From Iamia majanohamensis (GTDB taxonomy: Bacteria > Actinomycetota > Acidimicrobiia > Acidimicrobiales > Iamiaceae), in assembly GCF_028532485.1 (NCBI RefSeq), contig NZ_CP116942.1, positions 3,472,001 to 3,536,000 of the forward strand: DNA of 64,000 bases, read 5' to 3'. How positions within the stretch are numbered: position 1 is the first letter of the stretch; each line of letters begins with the position of its first letter. The position numbers and the translations under genes are program-made. Shown here one piece after another: positions 18,158-26,446 of the stretch. The notes beneath the pieces were generated by a model that was not told where the DNA came from, made no database searches, and saw only the letters and a program-made list of their open reading frames with translations.

Positions 18158-18615
18158 CAGGCCTCCTCGGGGACGAAGCAGGCGATGTCGCCGATGTGGC
18201 CCTCGCGCTCGTCGGCCCAGCGGGGCACGACCCGCAGCCCGGCGGAGACGGCGTCGGGGCCGTCGGCGGCGACGGCGTGGAGCAGCGGGGTGTCGGCCCC
18301 GTCGAGCAGGATCTGGGCCCAGGCGAAGGGCTCGTCGAGGGGGTGCTTCTCGTGCGGCGTCGCCACCCAGGCCCAGGTGACCACCTGGCCGCCGGGACCG
18401 ACCTCGACGATGTCGGTGAGGTCCTCGCCGGTGGCCGGGTCGTACTCGACCGGCGGGCAGATCACCCGGCCGTCGGACGCCGTGATGCCCACCAGCACCT
18501 GCTCGCGCAGGCCGGTGAGGAAGGCGCCGATGACCGGTCCGGTGGTCCTCGTGAACGGGTACTCGATGATGAGCGGGGCGCTCAGCACCTGGTCCGGAGC
18601 GGGTGGGGGTGTCAC
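18157..18615 (-). CDS. Second DUF35-like OB-fold protein
   Basis: A 152-residue OB-fold protein at the head of the operon. It also lacks the paired cysteines: the ribbon-equivalent segment reads ITASDGRVICPPVEYDP, with one Cys only. Two DUF35 genes before two thiolase genes suggest a four-subunit assembly. The GTG at 18615 is seven bases after a TAGTGT -10 box (18623-18628 on the minus strand), so the operon's mRNA is probably leaderless. A KstR-type operator overlaps that box. Confidence 0.75.
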   Translation of the reverse strand: MTPPPAPDQVLSAPLIIEYPFTRTTGPVIGAFLTGLREQVLVGITASDGRVICPPVEYDPATGEDLTDIVEVGPGGQVVTWAWVATPHEKHPLDEPFAWAQILLDGADTPLLHAVAADGPDAVSAGLRVVPRWADEREGHIGDIACFVPEEA

Positions 18616-18626
18616 GGGCGGCACAC

Positions 18627-18640
18627 TAGAACACGTTCTC
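18627..18640. promoter_or_regulatory. KstR-type operator for the DUF35-ltp operon
   Basis: TAGAACACGTTCTC matches 13 of 14 KstR consensus positions and abuts the -10 box (TAGTGT, minus strand) of the DUF35 operon. Binding here would block polymerase directly. Confidence 0.75.
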
Positions 18641-18715
18641 GTTCGCCGTGGACACGCGCCCGGGCACCTGCCCAGCCCGGCCGTGCGGTCCGCCCTCGAG
18701 CTTTGAGCGATTGAG

Positions 18716-18825
18716 CGCCACATGCGGCGACTTCCGCTCAAGGTTGGGAGGGGCCTCGCCAACCTTGAGCACATGTACGCCACATGCGGCGACTTCCGCT
18801 CAAAGTTGTGAGGGGCCTCGCCAAC
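18716..18825. repeat. Tandem 48-nt direct repeats with strong hairpins
   Basis: Two 48-nt units, at 18716-18763 and 18778-18825, are 62 bp apart and differ at two bases. Each starts CGCCACATGCGGCGACTT and ends GAGGGGCCTCGCCAAC. The first unit forms a hairpin with a perfect 11-bp stem (CTCAAGGTTGG at 18737-18747, complement at 18759-18769). A 19-nt block of the unit recurs in reverse orientation at 42227-42245. The units fill the gap between divergent genes. Confidence 0.8.
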
Positions 18826-18871
18826 GAGAGCGCGGCCAGCGGCGCGGGCCTCGCCCCTAACGTCGGTGGAC

Positions 18872-19951
18872 ATGCGGAGGCGGTCGGGGGGCGCAGCACG
18901 ACGGACCCGACGCGCCCTCGCGCTCACGGTCCTGGGCGCACTGGTGCTCACCGGCGGGTGCGGCGGTGACGGCGACGGCGCAGCCGACGACGGGTCGACG
19001 ACGACCGAGGCCCCCCCACCACCCTCCCTTGCGCCTCCCGGCGCGCCGATCGGCGAGTCCGGGCTGGTGGTCCCCGACGGCGCCCACCTCGCCGGCCCGG
19101 CCTTCGGCGGGCCCGACCTCGCGCTCGGCGGCGGCTGGGGTGCTCTCCTGACCGTGGAGGACGATCCGTTCGCCGTCCTCGACGGAGTCGCCGCTCAGGT
19201 GCGGGCCTCGGGCGCGACGATGCCCGGGTCGGGCTCCGCGTGCATGTGGGGGGTCGACACGACCGGCGAGGGACGGGCTGACGAGGGGGTGCCCGTCGTC
19301 GATGGCGAGCCCGCCGGCACGGTGGTCGAGCTGCGCTGCGAGGCATCGGGACGGGGCCCGTCCACCGGCGCCGAGGATGACATCTCCGAAGCCACCGCCT
19401 CGCTCGAGTGGGGCCGGGGCACCACCGGCGCCATCTGGCTCACGTGGAGCACCCGACAGACGGACCAGGGTGCCGGCGGGTTCGGGGCGGCCTCGGGGCC
19501 CGGTCCGGTCCAGCCGACACCGGGCTTCGACGAGCCGGAGCCTGCGCCCTTCGGTCCCGACCCGGTGCCCACGTCGGCCCGGCGCCTCCTCCCCGACCGC
19601 GCCGGACCGACCTCGCCCGACGTGGGCGAGCGGTTCGGGGCCGCCTCGAGCTGCCACAGCGGCTACGACCGCTTCCGCCTTCCCGTGGGCGCACGGCTGG
19701 TCGCCGCCCAGGGAGGCGTCGACGGACCGTCGGTCCTGGAGGTCGACCGGGTCGAGCCGGTCCTCGACGCCTTGGCCGGACAGGCCGACACCACCGACGC
19801 CTTCGCCGCCGACGACGTCGTCGAGGTCACCACGCCCGCCGGGACGCAGGTGCCCCGGCGGACCTGGGTCATCACCGGTGGGGGCGGCGGCTGCACCCTC
19901 CTCGGCTCCCCCGACGGCCACCACGTGCTGGTCACCTCGCAGAGCGACTGA
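18872..19951 (+). CDS. Putative secreted lipoprotein
   Basis: A 359-residue protein with an N-terminal RR-rich region, a hydrophobic stretch and a lipobox LTGGC near residue 30, so it is expected to be lipid-anchored outside the membrane. A Thr/Pro-rich linker follows, then a domain of unknown family with several cysteines (SACMWG, ELRCEA, ASSCHSGY, GGCTLL). The ATG at 18872 is preferred over the GTG two codons earlier because a TAACGT -10 box (18858-18863) ends eight bases before it. The last 27 residues are duplicated just downstream in a broken copy. Confidence 0.75.
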   Translation: MRRRSGGAARRTRRALALTVLGALVLTGGCGGDGDGAADDGSTTTEAPPPPSLAPPGAPIGESGLVVPDGAHLAGPAFGGPDLALGGGWGALLTVEDDPFAVLDGVAAQVRASGATMPGSGSACMWGVDTTGEGRADEGVPVVDGEPAGTVVELRCEASGRGPSTGAEDDISEATASLEWGRGTTGAIWLTWSTRQTDQGAGGFGAASGPGPVQPTPGFDEPEPAPFGPDPVPTSARRLLPDRAGPTSPDVGERFGAASSCHSGYDRFRLPVGARLVAAQGGVDGPSVLEVDRVEPVLDALAGQADTTDAFAADDVVEVTTPAGTQVPRRTWVITGGGGGCTLLGSPDGHHVLVTSQSD

Positions 19952-20010
19952 GGACCGACCACACCCTGGTGCCCGGGGATCTGCCCGGACGCCCGCCCCG
20001 CCCGGCCGTC

Positions 20011-20088
20011 TCGATCGTGGGCGGCGGGACCTGCGAGCTGCTGGAGAGCCCCGACGGCACCCACGTCCTCATCTCCGGCCACAGCGAC
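20011..20088 (+). pseudogene. Remnant duplicate of the lipoprotein C-terminus
   Basis: A 26-codon stretch reads SIVGGGTCELLESPDGTHVL and then ISGHSD. It closely parallels the end of the upstream lipoprotein (GGGGGCTLLGSPDGHHVLVT, then SQSD). It lies in a different frame, after the stop codon, with no start of its own. It looks like the surviving tail of a tandem paralogue. Confidence 0.65.
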
Positions 20089-20173
20089 TGCCCCACCAGC
20101 CGCGAGCCGGGCGCGACGGGGCCCCGGCCGCAGGGCGACCGGGGCCCGTCGAGGAGCCGTCAGGAGGCGGGGC

Positions 20174-21253
20174 TCAGAAGGTGAGGACGGTGCGGATGAC
20201 CTCGCCCTTCTTCATGGCGTCGAGGGCCTCGTTGACCTCGTCGACCTTCATCCGCTTGGAGATCATGCCGTCGAGGTTGAGCTGGCCGGACTTCCAGAGC
20301 CGCAGCAGGCGGTGGAAGTCGGAGCGCACGTCGGCCGAGCCGTAGTAGCTGCCCATGAAGGTCTTCTCCGAGAAGAACAGCTCGAAGCCGTTGAAGGAGA
20401 CCTCCTTGTCCATGCCGCCGACGCCGATGATCACCGCGGTGCCGCCCCGGCGCACGGCGTCGTAGGCGGCCCGCATGGTGACGGGCAGGCCGATGGCCTC
20501 GAAGGCGTAGTCGAAGCCGTCGCCGGTGAGCTCGGCCTGGAGCTCGGCCAGGTCGTCGGGCTTGCAGCCGTGGGTGGCGCCGAACTCCTTGGCCTGCTCG
20601 AGCTTCTCCTCCACCAGGTCGACGGCGACGATCGTGGCCGCCCCCGCCACCTGGGCGCCCATGATGGCGGCGATCCCCACGCCACCGCAGCCGAACACCA
20701 CGACCGACGAGCCGGGCGTGACCTTGGCCGTGTTGATGGCGGCGCCCACGCCGGTGGTGACGCCGCAGCCGATGAGCGAGGCGATCTCGAAGGGGATGTC
20801 GTCGTCGATCTTGATGGCCGCCTCCTGGGGGACGGTCATGTACTCGGCGAAGGTGCCGGTGCCGGCCATGCCGAACACGTCCTCGCCGTTCCGCGTGAAG
20901 CGGGGGGTGCCGGCGATGCTGAACTGGATCATCACGCACAGGTGCGGCGACTTGCGCTCGGTGCAGTTGTTGCACTTCCCGCAGGGGGGCGACCAGGCGA
21001 CGATGACGTGGTCGCCGACGGCCAGGTCGGTGACGCCGTCGCCCACTGCGGAGATCTCGCCCGCGCCCTCGTGGCCGGGGACGAACGGGGCGCCCTGGGG
21101 CAGGGTGCCGTTCATGGCCGAGAGGTCCGAGTGGCACACGCCGGTGGCCTTGATGTGGATGGTGACCTCGCCGGGGCCGGGCGCGCCGACCTCCATGTCG
21201 TCGACGATCTCGAGCTTCTCGTCACCGGTGTTGTGGAGCAGGGCAGCCTTCAT
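20174..21253 (-). CDS. Zinc-dependent alcohol dehydrogenase (class III / AdhD-like)
   Basis: A 359-residue medium-chain dehydrogenase. Catalytic zinc ligands are in GVCHSD and PGHEGAG. A structural-zinc loop with several cysteines (PPCGKCNNCTERKSPHLC) is present, as is the NAD-binding GCGGVGIAAI. It resembles mycobacterial AdhD/AdhX enzymes that oxidise alcohols with NAD (some with mycofactocin-linked roles). A KstR-type operator lies 47 bp upstream, suggesting a role in alcohol intermediates of steroid or lipid breakdown. The leader of about 40 nt contains GAGGA. Confidence 0.87.
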   Translation of the reverse strand: MKAALLHNTGDEKLEIVDDMEVGAPGPGEVTIHIKATGVCHSDLSAMNGTLPQGAPFVPGHEGAGEISAVGDGVTDLAVGDHVIVAWSPPCGKCNNCTERKSPHLCVMIQFSIAGTPRFTRNGEDVFGMAGTGTFAEYMTVPQEAAIKIDDDIPFEIASLIGCGVTTGVGAAINTAKVTPGSSVVVFGCGGVGIAAIMGAQVAGAATIVAVDLVEEKLEQAKEFGATHGCKPDDLAELQAELTGDGFDYAFEAIGLPVTMRAAYDAVRRGGTAVIIGVGGMDKEVSFNGFELFFSEKTFMGSYYGSADVRSDFHRLLRLWKSGQLNLDGMISKRMKVDEVNEALDAMKKGEVIRTVLTF

Positions 21254-21296
21254 GCGGAGCGTCCTCGGGGAGGGAGGGGGTGGGGCGGGCCGGACC

Positions 21297-22172
21297 CTAG
21301 TGGAACGCGTTCTCGTCGGAGCCGTGGTCGGAGCCCACCCGGGCGGCGACGTAGGCGACCATCCGGTTGGCGATCCGGACGGCGGCGTCGGCCGGGTGCC
21401 CGTCGACCGCCGCGGGCCGGTCGAGGGCGGTGCGCACCCGCCGGTCGTCGGCCGCGGTGACCCTCCCCTCGTCGAGGGCGACGAGGACGGCGGCCCGGAC
21501 GACGTCGCGGTCGACGGTCCACGTCGCCTCGAAGGTGCGGTCGCCCCCTGCGGTCCCCGGTGGCGTGGGCCGCTCCCAGGCGACCAGCCCGACGGCGAAG
21601 GACGGGCTGTGGGCCAGCACGGCCCACTCGTCGCGCAGGCGCGAGTCGGCGGCGAAGGGCACCTCGACCGGCCCGGCGCCGGCGCGGCGCCGGCGGGCGA
21701 ACCGGGCCAGCACCAGCGCCGCCTCCGCCCCCTCGGCCAGGTGCTGCCAACGCTCCTGGTAGCGGCGGTAGGCCGCCTCGGACTGGAAGGCCCCCACCAC
21801 CACGGGCCGGTCGGCGGTAGCCAGGCACTCGTCCTCGACGGCGTGGCTGAGGGCGACGAGGGTCCGCAGGCTGTGGGTCTGGGGGGCCGACGACGGGGCC
21901 AGGCGGCGCACCTCGCCGCAGATCGACGACGCCCGGGGCGTCGTCGTGGTGGTGGCCTGCGCGATCGCGGCCGCCAGGGACAGCCCGGCCTCGCGCTGGG
22001 ACAGGACGTGGGCGATGCGGCTGCAGTCCTCGGCCGTGTACCGGCGGTGGCCCCGCCGGTCGCGCTGGGGCGCCGGGAACCCGTGGCGCTCCTCCCAGGC
22101 CCGGAGGGTCGCCACCGACACGCCGGTGCGGTCGGCCACCCCTCGGATGGTGAGCGCGTCCTCCTCGTCCAC
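21297..22172 (-). CDS. MerR-DICT transcriptional regulator
   Basis: A 291-residue regulator. The N-terminal MerR winged helix covers about residues 7-75 (IRGVADRTGVSVATLRAWEERHG). A DICT sensory domain follows at about 105-235 (SLRTLVALSHAVEDE and VVVGAFQSEAAYRRY are typical). DICT domains have been linked to light-responsive and two-component systems. It is divergent from the MAA sunscreen operon and is its likely regulator, an inference from position. The GTG start is six bases after a TAGCCT -10 box, so it is leaderless. The last codons (SDENAFH) contain the KstR-type operator of the neighbouring dehydrogenase gene. Confidence 0.87.
   Translation of the reverse strand: MDEEDALTIRGVADRTGVSVATLRAWEERHGFPAPQRDRRGHRRYTAEDCSRIAHVLSQREAGLSLAAAIAQATTTTTPRASSICGEVRRLAPSSAPQTHSLRTLVALSHAVEDECLATADRPVVVGAFQSEAAYRRYQERWQHLAEGAEAALVLARFARRRRAGAGPVEVPFAADSRLRDEWAVLAHSPSFAVGLVAWERPTPPGTAGGDRTFEATWTVDRDVVRAAVLVALDEGRVTAADDRRVRTALDRPAAVDGHPADAAVRIANRMVAYVAARVGSDHGSDENAFH
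21301..21314. promoter_or_regulatory. KstR-type operator upstream of adh, inside the merR tail
   Basis: TGGAACGCGTTCTC matches 13 of 14 KstR consensus positions. On the minus strand it is followed by TAGGGT (21294-21299), whose TAG is also the stop codon of the MerR-DICT gene. It faces the zinc alcohol dehydrogenase. Confidence 0.72.
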
Positions 22173-22178
22173 GGGCCG

Positions 22179-22184
22179 AGGCTA
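22179..22184 (-). promoter_or_regulatory. -10 box of merR-DICT (leaderless)
   Basis: TAGCCT on the minus strand, six bases before the GTG start at 22172. Confidence 0.55.
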
Positions 22185-22235
22185 GGGGCGCGTGGCCCCT
22201 CCGGCCGAGCGCCGGGTCACCGCGTGGGGACGTGA

Positions 22236-22274
22236 CTCGACGATGTGTCGAGGTGTGCTTCGACATGTTGTCGA
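22236..22274. promoter_or_regulatory. Paired inverted repeats in the merR / MAA divergent promoter
   Basis: Two dyads lie in the 220-bp gap between the MerR-DICT gene and the MAA operon. CTCGAC-GATGT-GTCGAG is at 22236-22252 (perfect 6-bp arms) and TCGAC-ATGTT-GTCGA is at 22260-22274 (perfect 5-bp arms). Both have 5-nt spacers, and their centres are 23 bp apart, about two helical turns. They are the best candidate operators for the adjacent regulator. Confidence 0.6.
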
Positions 22275-22392
22275 GCAAGATGTTTCCGCGCCGCCCCGCC
22301 CGGTAGTGCGCGGCAGCGGTGTGCGGCCCCGGCCGACCCACCCCCTCGACCCGCCCCGGGGACCCCCGGCGGCCGACCCCCAGGAGCACCCG

Positions 22393-23055
22393 GTGACCGC
22401 AGTCCTCTTCGGATCCATCTCGACCCTCGTCGACACCTCCGAGCTGCAGCGGGAGGCGTTCAACCGCGCCTTCGCCGCCCACGACCTCGACTGGACCTGG
22501 GAGCGGGACGAGTACCGCGACCTCCTGGCGACCAGCGGCGGCCGCGACCGGGTCGCGGCCTACGCCGAGGAGCGGGGCGCAGACGTCGACGCCGACGCCG
22601 TCCACGCCACCAAGACCCGCCTGTTCCAGGAGCTGCTGGCCGACGAGCCGCCACCGTTGCGACCCGGCGTGGCCGAGGCCATCGACGCCGCCCGGGAGCA
22701 GGGCCACCCCGTCGGGGTCGTGACGACCACGAGCCCCGAGAACGTGGCCGCGGTGCTCGCCGCCGCCGGCCTCGCCGACGCCCCGCTCACCGTCGTCCTC
22801 GACGCCGAGGCGGTGGCCACGCCCAAGCCCGACCCGGCGGCCTACCTCACGGCGCTCGACCGCCTCGGCGTCGAGGCCGACGACGCCGTGGCTGTGGAGG
22901 ACAACCTCGGCGGCCTGGCCTCGGCCCGCGCCGCCGGCGTCGCCTGCGTGGCCTTCCCCAACGCCAACACCGCCGACCACGACTTCGAGGGCGCCGCCGT
23001 CGTCGTCGACCGCGTGGAGCTGGACGGCCTGCTCGGGGCGGCGGACGCCCGGTGA
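22393..23055 (+). CDS. HAD-fold protein with degenerate catalytic motif (MAA cluster)
   Basis: A 220-residue protein of the beta-phosphoglucomutase/CbbY-like HAD subgroup. The cap region and later motifs are present (VVTTTSPE for motif II, ATPKPDP lysine for motif [11 protein letters not shown] for motif IV). Motif I, normally FDLDGTL, reads [10 protein letters not shown], so both the nucleophilic and the acid/base aspartates are missing. It may have a non-catalytic or altered role. The GTG at 22393 has AGGAG at 22382-22386. It is the first gene of the MAA operon, 52 bp before mysA. Confidence 0.8.
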   Translation: MTAVLFGSISTLVDTSELQREAFNRAFAAHDLDWTWERDEYRDLLATSGGRDRVAAYAEERGADVDADAVHATKTRLFQELLADEPPPLRPGVAEAIDAAREQGHPVGVVTTTSPENVAAVLAAAGLADAPLTVVLDAEAVATPKPDPAAYLTALDRLGVEADDAVAVEDNLGGLASARAAGVACVAFPNANTADHDFEGAAVVVDRVELDGLLGAADAR

Positions 23056-23107
23056 CCGCACCCCTCGCCGTCGACCGAACCCACCCCCACCGCCAGGAGA
23101 GCGCGCC

Positions 23108-24316
23108 ATGACCGTCACCGGGACCTACCTCGCCGACGAGGACGGCTTCCAGGTCAGCGGACGGGAGTCCATCGACTTCCGGCTCCGCTACGTGGAGGGC
23201 GTCTTCGACCCCGAGCGGACCGAGCTGGCCGAGTGCTACCAGCCCCTCGGTCGCTGCCTCATGATCGTGGACGAGACCGTCCACTCCCTCCACCGCGAGC
23301 GCATCGACGCCTACTTCGCCCACCACGGCATCGCCCTCACCGCGGCGCCGATGCGCATCCGGGAGGTCGACAAGACCCTGCGGACCGTCGAGCGGATCGT
23401 CGACGCCTTCGCGGACTTCGGGCTCAACCGCACCGAGCCGGTGCTGGTCGTCGGCGGGGGCCTGACCACCGACGTGGCCGGGTTCGCGTGCGCCAGCTAC
23501 AAGCGCAGCACCAGCTACATCCGCATCCCGACGACCCTGATCGGCCTGATCGATGCCAGCGTGGCCATCAAGGTCGCCGTCAACCACGGCCGGTACAAGA
23601 ACCGCCTGGGCGCCTACCACGCCTCGCACACGGTCTTCCTCGACTTCGGCTTCCTCGCCACGCTCCCGCGGGACCAGGTGCGCAACGGCATGGCCGAGCT
23701 GGTGAAGATCGGGGCGGTCGGCCAGGCCGACATCTTCGCCACCCTCGAGAAGCACGGGGAGGAGCTGCTCGACACCCACTTCGGGTTCGTGGACGGGACC
23801 CCCGAGCTGCGCCAGGTCGCCCACCGGCTGACCTACGACGCCATCGACGCCATGCTCGCCCTCGAGGTGCCGAACCTCCACGAGCTCGACCTCGACCGGG
23901 TCATCGCCTACGGCCACACCTGGAGCCCGACCCTCGAGCTGGCCTCGGACCCGCACCTCTTCCACGGCCACGCCGTCAGCGTCGACATGGCCCTCTCGGC
24001 CACCGTCGCCGAGCAGCAGGGCCTGCTCTCGACCGGGGACCGCGACCGGGTCCACGGCCTGCTGACCTCCCTCGGCCTCACCGTCGACGTGCCCGAGCTC
24101 ACCCTCGACCTCGTCACCGAGGCCACCACGTCGATCCTCCAGACCCGCGACGGCCGCCTCCGGGCCGCCATGCCGCACCCGATCGGCACCTGCCACTTCG
24201 TCGACGACCTGACGACCGACGACCTCGGCCGAGCCCTGGCGACGCACAAGGACCTGTGCCGCGACCTCCCCCGCGGGGGCCTGGGCGAGGACCCCTACAC
24301 GCCGACCGCGGCCTGA
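23108..24316 (+). CDS. mysA: Desmethyl-4-deoxygadusol synthase (sugar phosphate cyclase)
   Basis: A 402-residue sugar-phosphate cyclase of the dehydroquinate-synthase fold that converts sedoheptulose 7-phosphate into desmethyl-4-deoxygadusol, the MAA core. NAD-binding VVGGGLTTD is at 114-122. The subfamily block [20 protein letters not shown] is at 140-159, [10 protein letters not shown] at 164-173, and the metal ligands E197 plus the histidines of YGHTW and FHGHA follow. These blocks closely match the cyanobacterial Ava_3858-type enzyme rather than valiolone synthases. AGGAG precedes the ATG. mysB-D directly downstream confirm the pathway. Confidence 0.95.
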   Translation: MTVTGTYLADEDGFQVSGRESIDFRLRYVEGVFDPERTELAECYQPLGRCLMIVDETVHSLHRERIDAYFAHHGIALTAAPMRIREVDKTLRTVERIVDAFADFGLNRTEPVLVVGGGLTTDVAGFACASYKRSTSYIRIPTTLIGLIDASVAIKVAVNHGRYKNRLGAYHASHTVFLDFGFLATLPRDQVRNGMAELVKIGAVGQADIFATLEKHGEELLDTHFGFVDGTPELRQVAHRLTYDAIDAMLALEVPNLHELDLDRVIAYGHTWSPTLELASDPHLFHGHAVSVDMALSATVAEQQGLLSTGDRDRVHGLLTSLGLTVDVPELTLDLVTEATTSILQTRDGRLRAAMPHPIGTCHFVDDLTTDDLGRALATHKDLCRDLPRGGLGEDPYTPTAA

Positions 24317-24320
24317 GCCG

Positions 24321-25139
24321 GTGGACGGCACCGTCGACGGCAGCGCCCTCCGGCCCGTCACCCCGATCGGTCTGGTCGCATCCGAGCTGGCCGCCGCCCT
24401 CGAGGAGCTGGGACCGGACGCCGACGTCCCCGAGGCCGTCCTGGCCCGCCTGCGCCGGGCCCACGAGCTGGCTGCGGGGCTGGAGCCGTACCTCGGCCGG
24501 GCCACCACGCCGGCCTCCGGCGCCCTGCGACGGCTGGCCGAGCGCACCGTCGCCGAGGACTGGGGCGTCGGGCCCCTCGAGGCCGAGATGCTCTCGGGCC
24601 ACGTCGAGGGACGCTTCCTCGCCCTGCTCGTCGGCGTCACCGGCGCCCGTCGGGTGCTCGAGGTCGGCCTCTTCACCGGCTACTCGGCGCTGGCCATGGC
24701 CGAGGCCCTGCCGGCCGACGGCACCCTCGTGGCCTGCGAGGTCGACGACCGGGCCGCGGCCTTCGCCCGGGCGGCGCTGGACGAGGCGCCCGCCGGCGAC
24801 CGGGTGACCGTGGTGGTGGGGCCGGCGCAGGCGACCCTCGACGACCTGGCCCGGGCCGGTGACCGCTTCGACCTGGTGTTCCTCGACGCCGACAAGGCGG
24901 GCTACGCCGGGTACCTCGACCAGCTCCTCGACCACGACCTGCTCGCACCGGGCGGCCTGGTCTGCGCCGACAACACGCTGCTGCAGGGCGAGCCCTACGC
25001 CGAGGGCGGCCCCACCTCGGCCAACGGCCGCGCCATCGCCGAGTTCAACCGGGCCGTGGCCGAGGACCCCCGCCTGGAGCAGGTGGTGCTCCCCCTGCGC
25101 GACGGCCTCACCCTGATCCGGCGGGTCGACGACCGGTGA
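24321..25139 (+). CDS. mysB: MAA O-methyltransferase MysB
   Basis: A 272-residue class I O-methyltransferase of the catechol/caffeoyl-CoA type. The SAM site is VLEVGLFTGYSALAMAEAL near residue 112, the acidic VACEVD follows, and LVFLDADKAGY and CADNTLLQG carry the metal-binding acids. In MAA synthesis it methylates desmethyl-4-deoxygadusol to 4-deoxygadusol. It starts at the GTG 4 bp after mysA and overlaps mysC by four bases (GTGA). Confidence 0.93.
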   Translation: MDGTVDGSALRPVTPIGLVASELAAALEELGPDADVPEAVLARLRRAHELAAGLEPYLGRATTPASGALRRLAERTVAEDWGVGPLEAEMLSGHVEGRFLALLVGVTGARRVLEVGLFTGYSALAMAEALPADGTLVACEVDDRAAAFARAALDEAPAGDRVTVVVGPAQATLDDLARAGDRFDLVFLDADKAGYAGYLDQLLDHDLLAPGGLVCADNTLLQGEPYAEGGPTSANGRAIAEFNRAVAEDPRLEQVVLPLRDGLTLIRRVDDR

Positions 25140-26443
25140 CCGCCCGCCCGGCCCAGGCGGCGCGGACGGCGCTGGTCCTCGCCGCGCTGACCGCAGCCCT
25201 GCCGGTCGAGCTGGCCGCCACCGCCGTCGGCCTGGCCCGCGCCCGTCGCCGACGTGGCCCGGCGGTGGCCCCGACGGGCCGGACGGTCCTGATCAGCGGC
25301 GGGAAGATGAGCAAGGCCCTCCAGCTGGCCCGGGCGTTCCACGCCGCAGGGCACCGGGTGGTCCTGGTGGAGTCGGCCCGCTACCGGCTCACGGGCCACC
25401 GCTTCTCCCGCGCCGTCGACCGCTTCCACGTGGTGCCCGACGCCGGGGCGGACGACTTCGCCGCCGCCCTCCGCGACATCGTGCGGCGCGAGGGGGTCGA
25501 CGTCTTCGTGCCGGTGTCCAGCCCGGCGTCGAGCGTGCCCGAGGCCCGCGCCCGGCGCGAGCTGGACGGCCTCTGCGAGGTCCTGCACGTCGACCCCGAC
25601 GTCGTCGAGCGGCTCGACGACAAGCACGCCTTCGCGGCCACCGCCGCGGCCCTGGGCCTCCCGGTGCCCGAGACCCACCGCGTCACCGACCCCGAGCAGG
25701 TGCTCGGGCTCCCCCTCCGGCCCGGCGTCCGCTACGTGCTGAAGAGCATCCCCTACGACCCGGTGAACCGCCTCGACCTCACCCCCCTGCCCCGACCCAC
25801 CGAGGCCGAGACCGCCGCCTTCGTCCGCTCCAAGCCCATCTCCGAGGAGCAGCCCTGGATCGTCCAGGAGCTGCTGGAGGGCGAGGAGTGGTGCACCCAC
25901 GGCACCGTCCGGTCGGGCGAGCTCACCGTCCACTGCTGCTGCCCCTCGTCGCCGTTCCAGGTGAACTACGCCCACGTGGACAAGCCCGCCGTCGAGGCGT
26001 GGGTCCGCACCTTCGTCAGCGCCCTCGACCTCACTGGCCAGGTCTCGTTCGACTTCATCGAGGGGGCCGACGGCGTCGTCCGGGCCATCGAGTGCAACCC
26101 GAGGACCCACTCCGCGGTCACCACCTTCCACGACCACCCCGACCTGGCCGCGGCCTACCTCCGGGCCGGCGCCACCCTCACCCCCCGACCGGGCAGCCGC
26201 CCGACCTACTGGCTGGCCCACGAGCTCTGGCGTCTCCTCAGCCGACAGCGCCGCCTGCCCGAGGGTCTCCGCGTGCTGGCCCGGGGGACCGACGCGGTGT
26301 GGGACGGGAGCGACCCGCTCCCGTTCCTCGCCCTGCACCACCTCCACATCCCGTCGCTGCTCCTGCGCGACCTGTGGCAGGGGCGCGACTGGGTCCGCAT
26401 CGACTTCAACATCGGCAAGCTCGTCGCCCCCGCAGGCGACTGA
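25136..26443 (+). CDS. mysC: ATP-grasp ligase MysC (mycosporine-glycine synthase)
   Basis: A 435-residue ATP-grasp enzyme that joins glycine to 4-deoxygadusol, giving mycosporine-glycine. After a hydrophobic N-terminal segment (about residues 8-30, possible membrane contact) come MSKALQLARAFHAAGH, the MysC hallmark VPVSSPASSVPEA, YVLKSIPYDPVNRLDL, PWIVQELLEGEEWCTHGTVR and the metal-binding end IECNPRTHSA. Order and blocks match cyanobacterial MysC. The start overlaps mysB by four bases. Confidence 0.94.
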   Translation: MTARPAQAARTALVLAALTAALPVELAATAVGLARARRRRGPAVAPTGRTVLISGGKMSKALQLARAFHAAGHRVVLVESARYRLTGHRFSRAVDRFHVVPDAGADDFAAALRDIVRREGVDVFVPVSSPASSVPEARARRELDGLCEVLHVDPDVVERLDDKHAFAATAAALGLPVPETHRVTDPEQVLGLPLRPGVRYVLKSIPYDPVNRLDLTPLPRPTEAETAAFVRSKPISEEQPWIVQELLEGEEWCTHGTVRSGELTVHCCCPSSPFQVNYAHVDKPAVEAWVRTFVSALDLTGQVSFDFIEGADGVVRAIECNPRTHSAVTTFHDHPDLAAAYLRAGATLTPRPGSRPTYWLAHELWRLLSRQRRLPEGLRVLARGTDAVWDGSDPLPFLALHHLHIPSLLLRDLWQGRDWVRIDFNIGKLVAPAGD

Positions 26444-26446
26444 CCC

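Noticed and set aside
18716-18825. Two direct repeats considered as a CRISPR array
   Set aside because: There are only two units, a 14-nt spacer, internal hairpins, and no cas genes.
23108-24316. 2-epi-5-epi-valiolone synthase or dehydroquinate synthase for the cyclase
   Set aside because: The [20 protein letters not shown] and [20 protein letters not shown] blocks match the MAA-type enzyme, and mysB-D follow directly.
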